DNA of 64,000 nt from Mojavia pulchra JT2-VF2 (GTDB lineage Bacteria > Cyanobacteriota > Cyanobacteriia > Cyanobacteriales > Nostocaceae), in contig JAHHHN010000015.1 of assembly GCA_019359325.1 (NCBI GenBank), positions 1 to 64,000 on the forward strand. The letters are read 5' to 3'. The notes under the pieces were generated by a model. The model had not been told where the DNA came from, ran no database searches, and saw only the letters and a program-made list of their open reading frames with translations. Below, in pieces: positions 1 through 8,910 of this stretch. Position numbers and translations under genes: made by a program. How positions within the stretch are numbered: position 1 is the stretch's first letter; the number at the start of each line of letters is the position of its first letter.

Positions 1-149
<149 letters not shown>

Positions 150-189
150 TTCTAAATAGAGACACAATAAACCGTATCTCTGTAAGTTA

Positions 190-222
190 AAAAAAGCGCC
201 CTCCTTGTGGGGGCGTTTTTTA
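190..222 (+). terminator. Rho-independent terminator of psbA
   Basis: A GC-rich stem CGCCCTC / GGGGGCG with a 5-base loop is followed by a run of six T. It lies 40 bases after the psbA stop codon, as expected for an intrinsic terminator. Confidence 0.85.
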
Positions 223-300
223 TATTCTTTTATTTATTTAATATAAATTACCCAGCGATCGCATATCTCAAGAGATAGACATAAATAATTATTAACCATG

Positions 301-1086
301 TCATTCCAACTCAACCTGATGAATAAAATCAAGCATGAGCGATGTAAATTTTTCGGGATACCAGAGTCCCCATTCGTGATAACCTTCTTCTACAGTCACT
401 AATCTGGCCTTTGGAATCAGTACAACCATTTCCTGAGCAGCCGTTAATGGAGTAGTCAGGTCTTTTTCTGACCACAGTAATAAGCAAGGAACTGTGATTT
501 TTGGCAATAGATGTCTTAAATCTTTGTATAACGACAGCAGTAATGCTTGAATGACATTTCCGGTATTGAATAACAGGTTATGAGAGAAGACTTGAGGAAT
601 ATCAATTAGTTGCAATTTCAGCTTCGGGATAGAGATTTGGGCTGTCATTTCTATTGCCCGGCGAGGTATCATCTCTGGAATAGATGGAGATGGAATTCCT
701 GTACTATCTACCAGAACCATGCTTCTTACTTTGTCAGGAGCAAGGGTAGATAACGTAATTGCAATTCCTCCGCCTATTGAGTGCCCTACTAAATGCACTT
801 GTTTGATATCTAGGGCTTCTAGAAACGAAAGCAGCAATTTAGCGTAGATATCGTACTCTGGGATAAGTTTACGGTAAGACGAGCGAGCAAAACTGGGCAA
901 ATCGGGTGCAAGCAGGGAATGCTGCTGTGCTAGTAGTTCCAAAACTTCCTGATAAGGTTCAGTCGAAATTCCCCAACCGTGTAAAAATAATATGGGAGTT
1001 GTTAAGTTTGAATTCAGCCCACTTTGCTTATAAAAAATGCTGATATCTTTCAAATCAATACGATTATTTACCAGTTGAGATTTCAA
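301..1086 (-). CDS. Alpha/beta-fold hydrolase
   Basis: The protein of about 260 residues has the alpha/beta hydrolase fold pattern. An oxyanion-hole motif LHGWG lies near residues 38-41, the nucleophile elbow GHSIGG holds Ser105, and the likely acid and base are Asp211 (SEKD) and His239 (GYHEW), numbered from a TTG at 1092. Two TTG codons compete as start: 1092, or 1086, which has GAGG seven bases upstream; I chose 1086. There is no signal peptide, so it is probably cytoplasmic. The substrate is unknown; hydrolysis of an ester or a similar bond is a family-level inference. It stands alone and points toward psbA. Confidence 0.85.
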   Translation of the reverse strand: MKSQLVNNRIDLKDISIFYKQSGLNSNLTTPILFLHGWGISTEPYQEVLELLAQQHSLLAPDLPSFARSSYRKLIPEYDIYAKLLLSFLEALDIKQVHLVGHSIGGGIAITLSTLAPDKVRSMVLVDSTGIPSPSIPEMIPRRAIEMTAQISIPKLKLQLIDIPQVFSHNLLFNTGNVIQALLLSLYKDLRHLLPKITVPCLLLWSEKDLTTPLTAAQEMVVLIPKARLVTVEEGYHEWGLWYPEKFTSLMLDFIHQVELE

Positions 1087-1296
1087 TGTCAAACCTCATA
1101 GAGAATAGAATTAGAAGTGATAGGCTTTCACTGACTAGACCACTACTGTAACAAGCATAATTAGTTCATGAGACTACCCGAAGGGATATATTAGACTAAT
1201 TAAGATCCGCTTGTTATTTTTGCGTACCGTCAGAAAATAGCCAATTGGCAAGTGCGATCGCCCCAATAAAAATTCTCTATTAACTATACTATTCTG

Positions 1297-1737
1297 CTAA
1301 CATCCTGCATCCCCAACCACAGGGATTTTCACCTTTTGCTGATTCTGTTTCACATGAACAGTGCCTTCTTTAATAGCAACAGTTTCAATTTCTCCCTTAG
1401 CACCAAGCTTTACTGCAACGTCAACAGTGATTTTGCCATCTTGACTACGAAAGGTCTGAAACGTTTTTTGACCATAAAAAGCCTTTCCGTTAGCTTTAAC
1501 ACGATTAAATTTGGTAATTTTACCGTTGATCATCATCTCCATTGAGTTATCGTTCAGACCGTTGAACAAGATAAAGCGATTTTTATTTGCGCTGTTTGGT
1601 TTCCATAAAGTCATTCCGCAACCACGCCCACTTATCTGTTCCAATTCAAATTCGCCTACTTTGGGTAGCGCTGTAGCTTGACTAGCTTGAAATAACACAC
1701 AACTAGTTAACAAAGATAAAATTGCAATTTTTTTCAT
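1297..1737 (-). CDS. Secreted hypothetical protein
   Basis: From the ATG at 1737 the product has 146 residues and opens with a clear signal peptide: MKKIA, a hydrophobic stretch, then an Ala-rich cleavage region ending near ATA. The mature part has a GRGCGMTLW segment and a terminal Cys, so two cysteines could form a disulfide outside the cytoplasm. An upstream TTG at 1764 would add nine residues before the signal peptide and is less likely, although it has a GAGG upstream. I do not recognise a family and propose no function. Confidence 0.7.
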   Translation of the reverse strand: MKKIAILSLLTSCVLFQASQATALPKVGEFELEQISGRGCGMTLWKPNSANKNRFILFNGLNDNSMEMMINGKITKFNRVKANGKAFYGQKTFQTFRSQDGKITVDVAVKLGAKGEIETVAIKEGTVHVKQNQQKVKIPVVGDAGC

Positions 1738-2028
1738 TTGTCTGAACAACGTCTCAACAAGCAACTGAGCCGCCTCATTGGTTTGTATAAACTAATTACA
1801 ATCGGGAAATTCCAGTTTCCTGATCAAAATTTCATTTTCTCCCGATTGGATGATCAGCGTCTACCGAAAGGGTTATGCGCGTTGTACCAACTAGCTGCGA
1901 ACCCGGAGGCGGGTTCCTCGCATTGAGCAAGCGTCTCCTGTCAAAAACGCTACTCGAAAGATAGGCGCACAGGAGAGAGATGAAGTGTAATTATTGTTAC
2001 GAGCGGTCAAGTATAATGCCGTTTAACA

Positions 2029-2226
2029 CTACGCTTGCAATTCCAGCAAGGAAATCTCTTCAGGATTTCCAATTAGATGCCAAAAGAGTGCGATCTCACC
2101 TACACTATTGGCAATCATCCCCAATTGCTCCGATGTTGCATCGTTTTGCATTTCTGCTAAGAAGTGTTTGGCAGCAAGGATAGTGTTTTGACGTCTCAAT
2201 GTTTTCTGTTGTGATCGTCCAGCCAT
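2029..2226 (-). CDS. Small hypothetical protein
   Basis: A 65-residue reading frame with an ATG start. The composition looks protein-like: a basic N-terminus MAGRSQQKTLRRQN, then a helix-prone segment and an acidic leucine-rich end. No clear ribosome binding site is visible, and an open frame on the opposite strand covers nearly the same bases. It could be a small gene or the end of a degraded one. No function can be assigned. Confidence 0.35.
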   Translation of the reverse strand: MAGRSQQKTLRRQNTILAAKHFLAEMQNDATSEQLGMIANSVGEIALFWHLIGNPEEISLLELQA

Positions 2227-2381
2227 CTTTTTGACTTTAGAGCATTACATCTAATTTAATTTCTAGATTACAGAAATGTTCTTGAGCCTACATCATTCCT
2301 GAGAATAATATCTATCGGTGTAAGCCTTTTGAATTTTAGTAATGCGCTTCTATATATAAAGGGGTTATGAGGAACCTAAAG

Positions 2382-2394
2382 GCTGACAGGTGTA
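2382..2394 (+). repeat. Short dispersed repeat GCTGACAGGTGTA, copy 1
   Basis: The 13-base string GCTGACAGGTGTA, preceded by AAAG or AAA and followed by a T-rich stretch, recurs at 42507-42519. Here it lies just before the 21-bp tandem array. Its role is unknown. Confidence 0.5.
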
Positions 2395-2413
2395 GATTTT
2401 TTCCAAGGGTGTG

Positions 2414-2638
2414 ACAAAAGCTATTCCGGCTGACTCAAAAGCTGCTTCGGAGAACTCAAAAGCTATTTCGGCGAACTCAAAAGCTATTTCGGAGAACTCA
2501 AAAGCTATTTCGGAGAACTCAAAAGCTATTTCGGAGAACTCAAAAGCTGTTTCGGAGAACTCAAAAGCTGTTTCGGAGAACTCAAAAGCTATTTCGGCGA
2601 ACTCAAAAGCTATTTCGGCGAACTCAAAAGCTGTTTCC
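2414..2638 (+). repeat. 21-bp tandem repeat array encoding heptads
   Basis: About 10.7 copies of a 21-base unit stand in tandem. In the frame opened by GTG at 2411 they read SKAISEN or SKAISAN, with Ile/Val and Glu/Ala variants. The frame continues past the array to 2809 through sequence that is unlike protein and includes a mobile repeat, so the whole open frame of 132 residues is probably not a conserved gene. The unit length, a multiple of three, keeps the frame open by itself. A short heptad-repeat peptide cannot be excluded. Confidence 0.85.
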
Positions 2639-2746
2639 AGTGTGTTCTTTACATATACTTTGCCACCATGCGCTTGCGAATTTTACAGACAGTTGCTAAA
2701 AATCTTGCTGATCCTATACGATACCACAGCCAAAATCTTATTTAGA

Positions 2747-2854
2747 ACTTACGCACTCAGATCCCCCAACCCCCTTCAAAACGGGGCTTTAGACGTTCCC
2801 CCCTTTTGAAGGGGGGTTAGGGGGGATCAAGGTTTCAGGCTTGAGTGCGTAAGT
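2747..2854 (+). mobile_element. Small inverted-repeat element (MITE-like), 108 bp
   Basis: Perfect 13-base terminal inverted repeats, ACTTACGCACTCA and TGAGTGCGTAAGT, enclose a second internal stem of the type CCCCCAACCCCCTTC / GAAGGGGGGTTAGGGGG. There is no coding capacity, which fits a non-autonomous element moved by a transposase encoded elsewhere. It sits 26 bases upstream of the rarA start codon and may affect that promoter. A partial match to its terminal repeat occurs at 5120. Confidence 0.7.
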
Positions 2855-2880
2855 CCTATTATTGTTAAGATGTGGATAGT

Positions 2881-5109
2881 ATGGACATATTTGAGCAACA
2901 TCTCATCCAGGTAACAGAAAAGGAAGCGCCCCTGGCTGCCCGGATGCGTCCGCGTACCCTTGATGAATTCGTTGGACAAGACCACATCATCGCCAACGGA
3001 AGGCTGCTACGACGTGCTATCAGTTTAGACCAACTATCTTCGCTGATTTTTTATGGCCCTCCTGGTACTGGTAAAACTACTTTAGCGCGTGTGATAGCTA
3101 ACACAACTCGCGCTCATTTCATTGCCATTAATGCGGTGCTTTCTGGCGTTAAAGAAATTCGGGCTGCGATCGATACAGCCCAAGAACGGCGTAAGTTCCA
3201 CAACCAGAGGACTATCCTGTTTGTTGATGAAGTCCACCGTTTCAACAAATCCCAACAAGATGCTCTCTTGCCTTGGGTAGAAAATGGTACAGTGATTTTA
3301 ATTGGAGCGACAACAGAAAATCCTTACTTTGAAGTTAATAAAGCTCTTGTTAGCCGATCACGTATCTTCCAACTCAAGCCACTCAACGATCAGGACTTGT
3401 ACCGCGTAGTTGAGCAAACACTAACTGATACAGAGCGCGGTTATGGCAAGCTGGCTGTGCAGATAGCGCCTGATGCTCTGGCGCATTTGGTAAATGTTGC
3501 TAACGGTGATGCACGCTCGTTGCTAAATGCCTTGGAATTAGCAGTAGAAACCACACCAACCGATGCTACAGGTGTAATTAAGGTTACTCTAGCTGTAGCA
3601 GAAGATTCTATTCAGCAGCGTGCTGTTTTGTATGACAAAGAAGGCGATGTCCACTTTGACACTATTAGCGCGTTCATTAAGAGTTTACGCGGCTCTGACC
3701 CAGATGCAGCCCTGTATTGGCTGGCAAAAATGGTTTATGCTGGCGAAGACCCGCGCTTTATCTTCCGCCGGATGTTAATTTTAGCTAGTGAAGATGTGGG
3801 ACTAGCTGACCCAAATGCTGTTTTAGTTATCAATGCTTGTGCTGAGGCATTTGACCGTGTGGGTATGCCAGAAGGACGTTATCATTTAGCCCAAGCTGCG
3901 CTTTATTTAGCAACAGCACCAAAGTCGAACAGCATCATGGGTTTTTTTGATGCTTTAGCTGCGGTTGAGCAAGAACGAGAAGCGGAAGTTCCCACTCACC
4001 TCAAGGATGGTAATCGTGATAAAAAAGGATTTGGGCATGGAGCAGGTTATCTTTATCCTCATGCCTACCGTGACCATTGGGTAGCTCAACAATATTTACC
4101 TGCTAGCTTGCAAGGGCAAATGTTTTACCAGCCATCAACCCAAGGCTTTGAGGGAGAAATTGCTACACAGGTAGCGCGGCGTCGTGAAGCTCAACTTGCT
4201 GCTTTAGTAGAAGGTGTGGGTATTGCTCCCCTAGAAGTGCTGACTTATGGTGCTACTGACCGCGCTGCTGAACGCTGGTTGCAGCGTACTCTTTCTCAGA
4301 TGGGTACACAGTTAGCAGAGGTACGCGATCGCATTTTCACATTGGCCCAAATACAGCGTCATCATCTAGTACTGGATCTGAATGCAGGAAGCGGTTTACT
4401 TACTTGGGAAGCCATACGCCAAACCCCAGAAGGTGGAGTTTATGCCTGTGTTCGCAATGCTAATGATGCTAAGGCTCTACAAGAACAAGCAACGGCGCTA
4501 CCAGAATTAATGCATCCTACTGTGTTAACTGCACCGATATCTGAACTACCAGATGTGTTAGCTACCCAGCCGCCAAATCTGCGATTTGACTGTATCATCG
4601 GACGCAATGCTCTACTTTATGAAGCTGATAAATTTACTACTGCCCAAACTTTAGCGCAATTACTACCACAATCAGGAAGGCTGGTATTGGCAGAGACTGT
4701 GCCACGTCATACCCAAAGACTTTATAAATTACTTGACCCAAACAAACTGAACGCAGACTTATATGAGCAGTTAATAATTGCGGAAGAAACTATCTACACT
4801 CATCAGTCAGACTTGATGGTTAACTGGGATGTTGAAGATTTGCAGAAGGCTTTCGAGGCTACAGGTTTGGTAGTGGCAGTTCAGATTGAGCAAAATTCTA
4901 CACAAATGCATATCACGCCAGCCTTTCTCAATCGCTTGTTCACTCCTAATCAAGCTCGACCAAGTTATGCAGACCGTTTAGCTGTTCACCTCAGGGCAGA
5001 AGAAGTAAGCGCTGTACAAAAACTATTTACTAAATATTTGCTAAATCAAACAGTTGCTTGGAAAAGTACTATTGCCTTTGTGCAGGCTAGTTATATTATG
5101 TGCGGTTAA
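2881..5109 (+). CDS. rarA: Replication-associated recombination protein RarA (MgsA) fused to a methyltransferase-like domain
   Basis: The N-terminal 430 or so residues are a clamp-loader-type AAA+ ATPase of the RarA/MgsA/WRNIP1 family. They hold Walker A GPPGTGKT near residues 59-66, Walker [11 protein letters not shown] near 115, sensor motif GATTENP, and the RarA C-terminal part with [16 protein letters not shown] and GYLYPH. The family acts at stalled replication forks. The last 290 residues are an extra domain with [15 protein letters not shown], which resembles the AdoMet-binding motif I of class I methyltransferases. This fusion is known in cyanobacteria; the activity of the second half is not established. 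The ATG at 2881 fits the family; an in-frame GTG at 2872 is an alternative. Confidence 0.93.
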   Translation: MDIFEQHLIQVTEKEAPLAARMRPRTLDEFVGQDHIIANGRLLRRAISLDQLSSLIFYGPPGTGKTTLARVIANTTRAHFIAINAVLSGVKEIRAAIDTAQERRKFHNQRTILFVDEVHRFNKSQQDALLPWVENGTVILIGATTENPYFEVNKALVSRSRIFQLKPLNDQDLYRVVEQTLTDTERGYGKLAVQIAPDALAHLVNVANGDARSLLNALELAVETTPTDATGVIKVTLAVAEDSIQQRAVLYDKEGDVHFDTISAFIKSLRGSDPDAALYWLAKMVYAGEDPRFIFRRMLILASEDVGLADPNAVLVINACAEAFDRVGMPEGRYHLAQAALYLATAPKSNSIMGFFDALAAVEQEREAEVPTHLKDGNRDKKGFGHGAGYLYPHAYRDHWVAQQYLPASLQGQMFYQPSTQGFEGEIATQVARRREAQLAALVEGVGIAPLEVLTYGATDRAAERWLQRTLSQMGTQLAEVRDRIFTLAQIQRHHLVLDLNAGSGLLTWEAIRQTPEGGVYACVRNANDAKALQEQATALPELMHPTVLTAPISELPDVLATQPPNLRFDCIIGRNALLYEADKFTTAQTLAQLLPQSGRLVLAETVPRHTQRLYKLLDPNKLNADLYEQLIIAEETIYTHQSDLMVNWDVEDLQKAFEATGLVVAVQIEQNSTQMHITPAFLNRLFTPNQARPSYADRLAVHLRAEEVSAVQKLFTKYLLNQTVAWKSTIAFVQASYIMCG

Positions 5110-5119
5110 ATAGACCAGT

Positions 5120-5285
5120 ACTTACGCACCAATAACGTAATTTCGTCATTGCGACCGTAGGAAAGCATAAGTCCTAAGCCCTTCGGGCACGCTACGCGGT
5201 AAGCGAAGCTATGCCCGAAGGGCTTTACGGACACGCTTCCCGAACGCAAAGCCTTGAATCTCGTTGCGAATGCGTAATGCCGATT
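5120..5285. repeat. Extragenic repeat cluster
   Basis: The stretch starts with ACTTACGCAC, the same terminal sequence as the element at 2747. It then holds a long imperfect inverted repeat around 5172-5226, with AAGCCCTTCGGGC on the left and GCCCGAAGGGCTT on the right. Phrases such as GTCATTGCGA also occur in the element at 41119-41244. It looks like nested remains of small dispersed elements downstream of rarA. I see no gene in it. Confidence 0.6.
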
Positions 5286-5366
5286 CTCCAAAATTCAGCA
5301 ACAGATTCTTTTTTTCACAAACCCTTGTGAAATCTGGCTTTCTTAATTTTGAATTTTGAATTGGTA

Positions 5367-6116
5367 TTACTCTCTTATTTTGTAAGCAGTAACTAACAGT
5401 TGAGGAACATCAAAACCCCCCTGAATAAAAAGGTCATGCATGATATGCCATCCCCTTCGGGTAAATAATAACTCCCAAAATGATGGGCTGGACTCTGGGT
5501 ATAATTTTCTCCAATAAAGCAGTTCACTACGAGTTAAAAAACACTGATCGCAACGATAGTTATCTACATAAAAGCCTGTCTTTTCCAGAAGATTAAGTAT
5601 CTCATCCTGAGTAAAGGCATGAAGGTGGTATGGATCAAAATGACGCGTCTCACCCAGCGGTACAGATATTATGAATACACCATTGGGAGCTAGAAACTTA
5701 CGGATTTGTTTAAGAAAATTAGTCGGATTTTTTAAATGTTCTATTGTCTCAAATGAGACAACAACATCAAAAGGCTCTAAACACTCAAACTGCTCTGCAT
5801 TAGCGCAAATAAATTCTATTTCGGGTGCTTGGTAATGTTTTTTAGCATACTCCACAGTCTCTAAAGATATATCTACCCCGACTACACTGCTCGCGCCTGC
5901 GAAGCGAAGCATTTGGCTACCATATCCAGTACCAGATGCAATGTCTAGAACTTTTTTTCCCAAAACATAGCGGCTTGCAGCTTCGTAGCGCCCAATATGT
6001 AGCTCCAGAATCTTGCGACTAGCCGAATCGTTACCCATGCGATTAGGGATTAAGCGTTCCCAAGTGATAGAAAGGTTATCTAAAGCTTCGACCGATGAAG
6101 TAACGGAGTTATTCAT
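5367..6116 (-). CDS. Class I SAM-dependent methyltransferase
   Basis: This 249-residue protein has the Methyltransf_11/UbiE-like pattern. Motif I is VLDIASGTGYGS (near residues 56-67), the acidic end of beta-2 is VGVDIS, motif II is FDVVVSFETIEHL and motif III is VFIISVP. The C-terminal half has many aromatic and basic residues, as is common in methyltransferases that act on lipid-linked or sugar substrates, but the substrate cannot be read from the sequence. It is a single gene with an ATG start, followed by a repeat-rich spacer. Involvement in cell-envelope sugar modification would be a guess. Confidence 0.85.
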   Translation of the reverse strand: MNNSVTSSVEALDNLSITWERLIPNRMGNDSASRKILELHIGRYEAASRYVLGKKVLDIASGTGYGSQMLRFAGASSVVGVDISLETVEYAKKHYQAPEIEFICANAEQFECLEPFDVVVSFETIEHLKNPTNFLKQIRKFLAPNGVFIISVPLGETRHFDPYHLHAFTQDEILNLLEKTGFYVDNYRCDQCFLTRSELLYWRKLYPESSPSFWELLFTRRGWHIMHDLFIQGGFDVPQLLVTAYKIRE

Positions 6117-6248
6117 ATAATGACTGGCTTTTAGGGATCTGCTTTACGGTTAGGATAAGCTCTTGCAGCACTTAAGGCTGGGAGTGCTGGGGAAGACAAA
6201 GCAATAAATGTATTCAAGGTTATTAAAGTAGTAAAAATAACTAATAGT

Positions 6249-6360
6249 TAGGGAACTCCAACAAATAAATTATCCAAATTTCTGGACTCAACACGACTGT
6301 CCCTCCCCCTGCTCCCCTGCCTCAACGCAATGGAATATTTTTTATTTGGAAGTCCCTTAT
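6249..6360. mobile_element. MITE-like repeat, family A copy 1
   Basis: About 110 bases with imperfect inverted ends, GGGAACTCCAACAAATAAAT on the left and ATTTGGAAGTCCC on the right, around a C/T-rich core (CCCTCCCCCTGCTCCCC). Related copies lie at 12157-12276 and 54501-54626. No coding capacity. It fills most of the spacer between the methyltransferase and the response regulator genes. Confidence 0.65.
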
Positions 6361-6434
6361 TCTTTACTCTCCCAGCTTATCTTCGTGACATTCCCTACAC
6401 AACTGTATATCCATCTACAGAAAATCCTAGCAGC

Positions 6435-7112
6435 TTAAATTAACCCTTCACGGATAGCCAGAGCTGCTGCTTGGACACGATCATCAACGCTGAGTTTGTT
6501 TAGTAGCATACGCACATATGACTTAATGGTTCCGAGAGAGAGGTAGAGCTGATTAGCAATCTCTTGGTTTGAGTTTCCTTTAGCAATAAGTTTGAGGATT
6601 TCTAGCTCACGAGGGCTAAGAATTTGTTGTTGAGGTAGCTCAGGTGTAGGAATCGCTTGGGCTACAACGCTGGGCTTGAACATCCGGGAGACTTTTTGAG
6701 CTATGCGAGGATCTAAATAAGCACCACCTTGAAAGATCAATTGAATGACAGCGATGAGTTGTTCCCATTCAATGGTTTTAAGGCAGTAACCATCCGCACC
6801 AGCAGCTAACATTCCCATTACTTGGGTATCGCCGTCAAATGCACTCAAGGCAAGGATACGAATGGCAGGGTGATCGCTTTTAATTTGTTGCGTAGCTGTG
6901 ATCCCATCCATAACTGGCATATCAATATCCATCAAAATAACATCTGGCTGGAGTTGAGCAGCCAATTCGATAGCCTGTGCACCGTCATATGCCTCTCCTA
7001 CTACACTAAAACCAGGTTGAAGCGTAAATTGGCCTTTCATGCCCCGACGTATTAAAGTATGGTCATCGACCAGTAGAATCTTCATAGTCTTCTGTTCTAC
7101 ACTCTCGGACAT
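6435..7112 (-). CDS. NarL/FixJ-type response regulator
   Basis: The receiver domain spans residues 10-125, with the acidic pair DD at 16-17 and phospho-acceptor Asp62 in VILMDIDMPVMDG. A LuxR-type helix-turn-helix lies at about 160-222, with LSPRELEILKLIAKG and NQEIANQLYLSLGTIKSYV. It is a DNA-binding transcription regulator. Its ATG has GAGGAG about eight bases upstream, and that site overlaps the 3' end of the preceding kinase gene; the gap between the kinase stop and this start is 12 bases. The two genes therefore form a sensor/regulator operon. ATG at 7085 is a weaker alternative start. The target genes are unknown. Confidence 0.93.
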   Translation of the reverse strand: MSESVEQKTMKILLVDDHTLIRRGMKGQFTLQPGFSVVGEAYDGAQAIELAAQLQPDVILMDIDMPVMDGITATQQIKSDHPAIRILALSAFDGDTQVMGMLAAGADGYCLKTIEWEQLIAVIQLIFQGGAYLDPRIAQKVSRMFKPSVVAQAIPTPELPQQQILSPRELEILKLIAKGNSNQEIANQLYLSLGTIKSYVRMLLNKLSVDDRVQAAALAIREGLI

Positions 7113-7124
7113 CTTGACTTCTCC

Positions 7125-8612
7125 TCAATTTGCTTTCATGCTAAACCTAGCCTGATCTGTGTTAGCTGGCAGAGTAAACCAGAAGGTACTACCTTCTCCA
7201 AGGGAACTATCGACGCCAATGCTACCTCCATGAGCCTCGACGATTTGACGGCACAAATAAAGACCAAGCCCAGATTTACCACGGCGAGTTCGTCCCTGAA
7301 TAAAGCGGTGGAAAAGCCGTTCTTTGTCCTCTAGCGCAATTCCTAAACCCTGATCGCGCACTGATACCTTTACTTGGGCCTCACTGAGGGATGCTACTTC
7401 TAGAACAATTTCCTTGTTAGCCTCACTCACCCGAACCGCATTTTCCAGCAGATTTTGTAAAACTCGTCGAATCTCTAACTCATCACCATAGATGATCGGT
7501 AGTGATTGAGAAATTCTATAGATGAGAGCGAACTCAGACTTGGAAGTAGATTTAATTTGAGCAATTACTTTCACAAAAATCTCTTCCCAATTAAGAGGCT
7601 CATAGTTTAGCTGAATGCCACAACCAGCTTCATAGCGCGAAACATCTAGTAGAACTTCTACAAGCTTGAGGAGATCAACGTTAGCTTGGCGGTACTCTTC
7701 AAATACTTCTCTCCAGGTATTGTTTACAGGGCCAAAAGCTCCTTTAAGCATGACATCCAATGTATTGCGGGTAGCAAGCAGGGGTGAACGTAAATCGTGA
7801 GATAAAGCACTGATCAGGTCTTCAAAGTGTTGATTGCGCTCTTTCATCCATTGCTGACGATAGCAAGTTTCGCCTGCCATTGTGTTGAGAACTCTAGCCA
7901 ACCGTCCAATTTCATCAAAGGAGGAATAGCCAAATTGGGCTTCCATTTGACCATCTCGCCACTTTTCGCCTACCTGCGTCAATTTACCTAGAGGAACCGC
8001 AACTCGTTGATGCAATAGCCTGATATTGTAGCCTACTCCTACCAAAACCACTATTGTGATGAAGATGTCCACAACAGTATTAATTTGGTAGAGTTGCCAC
8101 AGTCGAAGCTTGCGTTTTTCTAAAATTATCTCCTCGTACAAAAGTAGGGTACGAATTTCAGCGCGTAGGGCATTGAATAAAATGTTGTCCGCCGAGGTAT
8201 AGTTCCTGGCAGAGCTAAAAACTTTTCTCTGGTCTAATTGACTTTGCCACTGAGTATAAAGAATTTTTATCTTATTTAGTTGTTTGAGTTGACTAGGCTT
8301 ATGTTGTACAAGAGTGTATAGGCGTTTGAGGCTGGTATGAAAACTCAACTGTTTATTACTGCCAGTATCGAGTAAGGTTCTTTCCTGTTCAATCACAGCA
8401 TTAAGCAGACGTTCTCCTTCACGCTCTATTACTAAAGTATGGGTTACTTGATCGGCTGCTTGCTGACTGAGTGATGTTATCCAAAGGTTCCAGCCTTGTT
8501 GTCCTAGTATCAATAACACCAAAATCAAAAAGCTAGTGTACAGGGGGGCAAATAAACGAGCTTTTAGAGCCGAGGGAACTAGTAAACGCAAGAACTTAAT
8601 AGTTAACACCAT
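7125..8612 (-). CDS. Membrane sensor histidine kinase
   Basis: Of the 495 residues, two membrane helices (about 24-40 and 179-199) enclose an extracytoplasmic helical region (about 45-175) that looks like a CHASE3-type four-helix sensor. A HAMP linker follows (200-252), then HisKA with the phospho-acceptor His272 in SALSHDLRSPLLA. The ATPase domain shows the N box NLLENAVR, G1 DQGLGIA and G2 GKSGLGLYLCRQIVEAHGG. It is cotranscribed with the response regulator just downstream. Its kinase core is strongly similar to the kinase at 9748-10971, so the two are paralogues. The signal sensed is unknown. Confidence 0.93.
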   Translation of the reverse strand: MVLTIKFLRLLVPSALKARLFAPLYTSFLILVLLILGQQGWNLWITSLSQQAADQVTHTLVIEREGERLLNAVIEQERTLLDTGSNKQLSFHTSLKRLYTLVQHKPSQLKQLNKIKILYTQWQSQLDQRKVFSSARNYTSADNILFNALRAEIRTLLLYEEIILEKRKLRLWQLYQINTVVDIFITIVVLVGVGYNIRLLHQRVAVPLGKLTQVGEKWRDGQMEAQFGYSSFDEIGRLARVLNTMAGETCYRQQWMKERNQHFEDLISALSHDLRSPLLATRNTLDVMLKGAFGPVNNTWREVFEEYRQANVDLLKLVEVLLDVSRYEAGCGIQLNYEPLNWEEIFVKVIAQIKSTSKSEFALIYRISQSLPIIYGDELEIRRVLQNLLENAVRVSEANKEIVLEVASLSEAQVKVSVRDQGLGIALEDKERLFHRFIQGRTRRGKSGLGLYLCRQIVEAHGGSIGVDSSLGEGSTFWFTLPANTDQARFSMKAN

Positions 8613-8645
8613 TTAAACAGATCCCTACCCTATTTATATGCAATC

Positions 8646-8856
8646 CCAAACAATTGAATGGTATATTGGTTGCCTCTTACTCCAAATTTTTTGCATACTT
8701 AAAGATGATGTTAATACTCACCTTTTAATAATAAGTATTTTTTCATGTATAAAAAGGGAACCAATAGTGTACTCAATTTATTGTGACTAATCTATATAAG
8801 TGATATTACTATAAAACCATATATATAAATAAGCCGGCGCTAAGATTTTAAGCTAA
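8646..8856 (+). repeat. Direct repeat, copy 1 (uninterrupted)
   Basis: About 210 bases starting CCAAACAATTGAATGG and ending near CGGCGCTAAGATTTTAAG. The same sequence recurs in direct orientation at 8911-8977 plus 9363-9509, with few differences. This copy begins 34 bases upstream of the start codon of the membrane kinase and so covers its probable promoter region. Confidence 0.88.
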
Positions 8857-8910
8857 GTTAAGAAATTTGAGTGTAGGAGGGCCAATGCGTTGCGGAGATT
8901 CCCTCCGTTT

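Noticed and set aside
1738-1926. Plus-strand frame near the secreted protein
   Set aside because: No start signal and no protein-like pattern; it overlaps the 5' end of the minus-strand gene.
2411-2809. 132-residue frame covering the heptad array
   Set aside because: The second half runs through ordinary spacer DNA and a mobile repeat. I kept the array as a repeat, not as a gene.
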